This document shows, one piece after another, positions 58,263-64,000 of a stretch of 64,000 nucleotides of DNA. Both the position numbers and the translations under genes were made by a program. The notes beneath the pieces were generated by a model. The model saw nothing but the letters and a program-made list of their open reading frames with translations, was not told where the DNA came from and did no database searches. The DNA lies in the NCBI GenBank assembly GCA_007922305.1, contig ML677343.1, positions 28,711,915 to 28,775,914 on the forward strand. The letters run 5' to 3'. Origin of the DNA: Dermatemys mawii (Eukaryota; Chordata; Testudines; Dermatemydidae). The first letter of the stretch is position 1; every line of letters begins with the position of its first letter.

Positions 58263-61261
58263 GTCAGTGCCTTAGTTAACTCCAGTCTTCTCCCCCTTCC
58301 CAACTGAAAAAAAACCCCAAGACACTTTAATTTCCTCTTCCTTCCCCTCTCCAAGAACAGTTTAAACTGGCTTTAGCAGATGGACGTTGATGTTGGCAGT
58401 TGTACACGCCAAGGGTGAGGTAGACGCTATGTAAATAATGAAGTAATAATAAATACAATGAACACCTTAACAATAAGGTCACTTAATCTCCTTCTCCCAA
58501 GTTCGTTCCTTACTTATCAGTAGGTACAGTTTTCCTCTCCCCACCGCCTCACAGTGGTTTTCTTGATGACAGGACCTATTCTGATCCACCCAAGTATTTT
58601 AAAACAAATTGAATCAAAAAAGTTTCCCCACCAGACTACAAAGCTGCAACATTTCACACTGACTAGAATCAAGAAAGGTGCATTAATTGCAAAAAGCCAT
58701 TGCTCTAACAAACTGGTAAAACCAATCACATTCTTAGATAAGGTCACCACTCCTAGCTTTACTCACCCAGCTAGGAACTGAAAAGAAAAGTCTGACAGAA
58801 CTTTGTCCTTACATACCATCTGGTATGAATACCGTGGCCCTACAGAGCTAGTTATAGAGAAAACATGGCAAATTTCCTCAAAAGTGTCCTGGTTCTTATT
58901 GCTTTCCATCTGGCTTTATTCATATTTTACTTGGAAAACATTGGCTTCCTTAATCCTCAAAGAAAAAGGCATGTGTGGAGAAAGTCAAAATTCTTCATTA
59001 CATGTTCAACTGAATCTTGGATGAACAGATTCTTTTCCCTATACTTTTTGTAGCAACCATACCATCTTATTACATTTTACCAGGACATCACAATGTGAAC
59101 ATACTACTGTAGTTACACAAAGGGTAAGGAAAGAGTTTAAAAGGAACTGAAACTGCTCTTCACTCTCAGGAATTTCTTCTAAATGCTCTGAGGAATCTAC
59201 TCCACTTTTATAGATAATTAAAACAACCTTTAAAAACCTCCAAGGACGAATCTTTAACATACTGTTAATGGATATGGCCACATATGATTTTAAGGGGAAC
59301 TGTACAAGTCAAGTTCTGCTCTTTAGGCTGTGAATATTATGGGGCAAGATTCTGAAGATGGTGTGAACTGTTGAGCTACAGCTATTTACAACCACTGTGT
59401 GTTCTCCACAAAGCCTACCACTGACAAATACTTGCCAACATTTTGGGACACCAGAGTTTTTCCACCCTTTACTCCAAACAGGAAGCAAGAATTGTAGCTC
59501 TCGCTCCCTTAAATGATATACAATCTATGTACATATTTTGACTTGTGAGTATTTGCTGAGGGTAAAAAAACCCAAAATACGACAATGCAAAAACACAAAA
59601 TTAGAAAAAGCTCACCACTTTTCCTACCATAGCAACCCAACTACACTGGAAGAAAATAAAATAAAGCTCCCAAACGTGACAATATGTAGGAGGTTAATTC
59701 CAGTTATATACACTTTTATGGTACACAGCTCTTTGCATACCTAACAAGACACAGCTGCAAATGTTTTAGAAAACTTTGGGAGAAGAATCGTGTATATATA
59801 ACCCTAAGTAACAATAGGGCTGTCTTGTAATGAAACCAAAGGGAGTTTAGTTCGCATGGTGCCAATCTCAAGTATTCTTACGCTAGATACTGCTTCTAAT
59901 CCCAAAGAACAGTGGGGTTGCATATGAACACTACATTAGCATTAAACTGCAAACTCAGAAGTTGCCTTCTCATGGCCTTAAAGGTCCATTTTGTGCCAGA
60001 TGCCTGGTCAGTGTTAACTGATATCTACTGCCTGTCATAGGTAAGCTGTAAGAAATGAGCTACATGGTAAAGATCATTTGCCCTCTAGTTGTTTATTGTC
60101 AGACCACTTGGTTTCCTGCTAACATGACGAAAACACTGTCCCCTCTTGACCCTCCCTGATGCAAGCTAGAATGTTAAGCTACGGTTAACCAACAGGAAGT
60201 AAGACAGTTCAAAATGACATTTTAAAATTTTATAAGGAAACTATCAGAACTGTCTAAGAGAAGCGTGGCTATGTAGGAAACACTGGGGAAGGATGGGACA
60301 TGGGCCCCGTTTGGCAGGGGAGGAAAAGTCCAACATCTGCCTTCTCTTTTAAACACCTGGCTCTGGTTGCAGTTCCTCACCCCTTAAACCTCAGCACGCA
60401 GACACCAATGCTCTGAGTCACCTGGGATGAGATGCTCCTAGAACAGACATCCCCATCATCACACCTGTGAGGCCCCAGCCCCTGTGCAGCACTTAGTCCC
60501 TGGTAAAGTTTAGGCCTTTGGAACCTTAGCAAAAGCCCACTGAAGCAACAGGTCTTTCCCTTTACTTCAATGGGCATTGGCTCAGGTCCTATAATCTTCT
60601 TTAAAAAAAAGACTGATGGTTAGCATCATGAAGATAAAAACATAAGCAAGCCCAATAATCCATTCTAATGTCCACCCAACATGTATCCCATGTGCTGAGA
60701 TCCAGGACATGAGCTCATGAGACGGATGAGCCATCAGCCACAGGAGAGTTCCTTCACTCTCACCTGTCAGTGAAGAAAGGGCTAAGCACTTGTATGACCA
60801 AAATGCTCTCAAGCCTCAGTACAGACAGGATGTGGTCCAGAAGCAAGAAGACCAAAGCCCTCATGACTTGTTAACTGATGGGTTGTCAGAAGCATGAATT
60901 AAGAGTCCAGCAGTATCCTAGCTAGTCTCTTTGTTTCTTATCATGATTACATGCCTGACGGAGGGCACATCTCCCGATACATTTTCATAGAAGTGATGCC
61001 CGGCAGCCTGCCAAAGCCAAGAAAGTTTCAAATTCCTGCAAGATGGTGAACAGTGGACTCTTCCCCTCCCCTCCAACCTCCACACAAAACCTATATGCAG
61101 CTCCATTATTAGCATCTTGAGTTGATACATCCCATTGAAACAAATACTGGGGTTGATTTTCTGTTCCATTAAAGGGTCGAGGGGCCTTTAAGGGACATAA
61201 ATGACCTTGGGGAATACCCCCACCAGCCACAGTCGCCCTCTGTTGGCTTCTCTCCTGGTGT

Positions 61262-61530
61262 AAGGGGAAGGATGGTCCAATGGTAGAGCATTAGCTTAGG
61301 ACAGGGGAGAGCTGGGTTTTATTTCCTGCTCCAGCAAGGACTTCCTGTGTAACCATGGCCAAGTCACTTAGCCTCTCTGGGCCTTAGTTCCCTATCTGGA
61401 AAAAGGGGATAGCAACATTTCTTTTCCTCAGAGAAGCATTGAGAGAATAAATATATTAGGGATTGTGAAACACTTGGAGATCTATGGATGGCAGGTGTAG
61501 AAACGGGCTATGATGATGATGTAGGGACTG
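61262..61530 (+). mobile_element. MIR-like CORE-SINE, near full length
   Basis: ATGGTCCAATGGTAGAGCAT head, CATGGCCAAGTCACTTAGCC core and TTAGTTCCCTATCTGGAAAA. A tail with GTGAAACACTTGGAGATCTA follows. Confidence 0.75.
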
Positions 61531-62026
61531 GGACTGGACCCGGGACACTGTGCTAAGGCTACTTTTTGAGCCTATGGGAAGGAGAGAGTTTAAATTAGAG
61601 CAGTTGTGAGGCAGCTCTGATGCCAAGGACCAGGCAGACCTGTGACAGGCTCCAGAATACAGTGAACCTAAAGGAGACCTACCCTCTTTCCCCACTGGTT
61701 CCGGTGTTCAACACAGGGATGGTGGAAGCAGACAAAGTTCCAGATGGCCATAGGGAAGCGGTTGTCAAATAGATGTTGCTTTAACTGATCCTCCAAGGAG
61801 CTCTGCTTTACACAGCAGTGCGGGGAAAGGGGCAGGAGAAAGCGGCTTTGCAGCCAGGAATGCAGACTCAAAGAGAAATTCTCCCAAAATAATTACCATA
61901 AAAGGACGGATCATCAATTTTCACAGGTTTGCCCTTCAAATATATGTTAAAGAGGAAAGCAGGCAAAGGAAGGACACGGACGAACATGAGAAAACATCAA
62001 CAATATCCCATAGAGTCCAAAATTAC

Positions 62027-62192
62027 AAAGGTATTTTGGTGCCTAAAGATGCAAATTGACACCTAATGGGATTTATAAAAAGCTCCTAAGTGAGTTAGGC
62101 ACCGTAGAGCTTTGGTGCATTGCTCAGTCTCCCAAAGGCACCTACCTGCATCTTTAGGCACCAAAACGCCTTTATAAATCTGGGCCTAAGTT
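62027..62192. mobile_element. Palindromic MITE, copy B
   Basis: TTTTGGTGCCTAAAGATGCA at the left is the exact complement of TGCATCTTTAGGCACCAAAA at the right. An inner CTCCTAAGTGAGTTAGGCACC block is also present. It is a foldback element of about 165 bp, related in style to the one at 0.93 kb. Confidence 0.7.
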
Positions 62193-63479
62193 TTTAAACT
62201 ACTAAATTCTATTATTTACTGATTGCAATTCACTTTTATAATGAGAAGCACAGTGTAATCTTAGGGGCTAGTTCCACTCCATTCCCCACAACCCCCACAC
62301 TGCTGGTGCTAACCAGAAATGCTTTATGCCCTATCTATTCCATACCAAGAGTTTTGCTGCATAGTACCTTTGGTCTGCTCTTTAGAGACACAAGAATGTC
62401 AAGACAGGTATTTATCTGTACTGGGATTTTCCTAACAGCAGCCTAGTTATTTCTTTTGTCATGGTTGTAAACATTTGGTTCTCAGTGGGATGGAGGAATG
62501 TCTAAGCTCCACACTAATGAACAGCAGTGTATCCATAAAAAATAATATTGCAGATATGGCCTGTTCCACTCTGTTCCTTTAATAATACTGGGGAGTGCCA
62601 GCTATTGGTTAGTCTGGCATCACTGACATTTACAAAATCTTAACTGTATATATCTGACTGATATCATTTAAAGTCCAGGATCCCAGGTAAGGTTACTCCA
62701 CTCTTCTCAGCCATTAATTCAACAGCCCCAATTATTAGGGTTTGGAATAAGAACAGATCCTTCCCACCCTGTTGTGAAAACAAAAACAAAACCCAAACCT
62801 TCAAACCTCTATCTATCTTTCTGGCTTTGAATCCAACAACTCAGCTTTTTGTCTAAAAGTGCTTTGAGGGCATAGTGTTTAATGCCAAATTCATGCCACG
62901 ACTGGATTCATGCCACCTGTACAGGTACAAGTGAGAGCTATCTCTGGAAAATGAAGTAGATCAAAAGCCTCAAATTAAATCCTTGTTTAATGGAGGGGAA
63001 GCCTACGAGATATTAGTAAACCCAGTTAAGTGGCCCTGGATCTATGCTCAAACGAAATGACATATGCGGAGTGACAGTTTTTTCAGTGCGAGTCTCAGTT
63101 TCCCACCAGGTTTTCTTATTTAAGAACGTCGCCCATGTAGTTTCAGGGTTGCAGAATAACGGGGAAGGGATAAAATGGGGGGCTTTATTGAGTATTTCGC
63201 TGATAAGCTTTTCTGCAGATAACCCCATGGTTGGTATAAGGAACAGGTCCTATGTGCAGAGCCATCAAAGACAAAGCTCTGGTATAGGATGGACTTGTAC
63301 ACCGACACTATACAGATGAACAAATCCCCACAAGATACTGTGGGTGCAGCAGGGCTCAAACGGTGATCCATGGTACTTATATGGTGCGCATTACCATTGC
63401 ACCTGAACACCTAATGATCTTTAATATATTTATTATATGGTAGTCCAGAGCATCAATGGAGAGCTGGCTGGTCACATGG

Positions 63480-63705
63480 TATTTTTGCTAGCTGCTATTG
63501 TAACCCATACATCTTTGGGTGTGATGTTCCATCCCATCTAGTGGCACCAAGACCACTTAGAGAGAAAAAATGAATCTGCTCTTCAGCCTTAGCTAACAGT
63601 CAGTTGGATTTTAGCTCATGCAGTAGAGGCTCATGCACTAACAAGGCTCCAGAGATCCCGTTTCATCCTGCCCACTGGTGACCGGGGTCTATCAGCATTA
63701 CACTA
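63480..63705 (+). repeat. tRNA-like repeat unit 3
   Basis: TGTAACCCATACATCTTTGG, ACTTAGAGAGAAAAAATGAA and TTTTAGCTCATGCAGTAGAG, ending GGGGTCTATCAGCATTAC, closely match the 30.0-kb unit. The box B region is degraded (CCGTTTCATCC). Confidence 0.65.
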
Positions 63706-64000
63706 AGCCATGTTAAAAGAAGCCAAAAATACAGCACAGTTTCCCGATTTTCCTCCTGGAGGTTCCTGATGCAGAGTTATTCTGGGATCACCAGTGGTAT
63801 TCGGAATGGAGATGTCTCTAAGACAAACAGACCATCTCTTTATTAAGGGGCAGACAACACTACTGAGAACTCCTAGCACAACGCAGGAAGTGCAGAAAGC
63901 AAACAACCCCATAAGGACGTGAACAAAAGAACTTCCTGTATCTTTGAGCCAAGTGAATTAGCACCCACTGACTCCGCCTTCTTTATAATCGAATGCCCAG

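Larger units (their letters stand above)
52298..64000 (-). other. COTL1: COTL1 intron 2 (partial; runs off the right edge)
   Basis: Exon 3 begins in phase 1, so an upstream exon ending with the first base of codon 54 must exist. I looked on the minus strand for coding sequence for residues 1-53 (tyrosine- and glycine-rich, ending in Gln-Cys-Thr) and found none. The rest of the window is therefore read as intron. Besides the listed repeats, 52,330-53,990, 54,215-55,300, 55,495-56,160, 58,265-61,260, 61,560-62,020 and 62,195-63,475 show nothing I recognise. Confidence 0.6.

Noticed and set aside
52298..64000. COTL1 exons 1 and 2
   Set aside because: I looked on the minus strand for sequence coding residues 1-53 and found no match, so these exons are not annotated here.

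Overview
The window is vertebrate nuclear DNA, most likely from a cryptodiran turtle. Three repeat classes point there: a tRNA-derived SINE at about 40,535-40,703 that looks like the cryptodire tRNA-Lys SINE, abundant CR1 LINE 3' ends, and many young hAT, Penelope-like and palindromic DNA elements of kinds common in turtle genomes. No bacterial-style operons are present. The species call rests on recognition, not on a database search.

Only one protein-coding gene is supported. It is the 3' part of COTL1 (coactosin-like F-actin binding protein 1) on the minus strand. Exon 3 (52,140-52,297) and terminal exon 4 (37,869-37,979) have consensus splice sites, join in frame, and together encode residues 54-142 of a 142-residue protein. 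The 3'UTR runs down to a poly(A) signal at 36,689-36,694. The first 53 codons were not found in 52,298-64,000 and probably lie beyond the right edge, so 52,298-64,000 is read as intron 2. The stretch 1-36,660 is intergenic DNA downstream of COTL1.

Layout. 1-8.4 kb: palindromic MITE, CR1 tail, a Penelope-like element (PLE) with a decayed GIY-YIG endonuclease, and LTR-like sequence. 8.4-19 kb: SINE remnants, hAT elements, a CR1 with a reverse transcriptase fragment, and a 0.9-kb TIR element carrying an (AG)n tract. 19-32.4 kb: four copies of a hairpin-bearing TIR element, another PLE, hATs (one inserted in a CR1 tail with its target duplication) and a perfect 36-bp hairpin. 32.4-36.7 kb: mostly unique sequence. 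36.7-38 kb: COTL1 3' end. 38-52 kb: COTL1 intron 3, heavily invaded, including a 975-bp GC-rich hAT with a perfect 8-bp target duplication. 52.3-64 kb: intron 2 with further hAT, CR1, SINE and MITE copies.

The most interesting signal is in the PLE copies at 2.9-3.8, 26.2-26.5 and 39.3-39.7 kb. They carry motifs resembling hammerhead ribozymes (CUGANGA, a stem, then GAAA), placed in inverted arms. Other long reading frames fall in repeats, in the COTL1 3'UTR, or in sequence without recognisable protein similarity.
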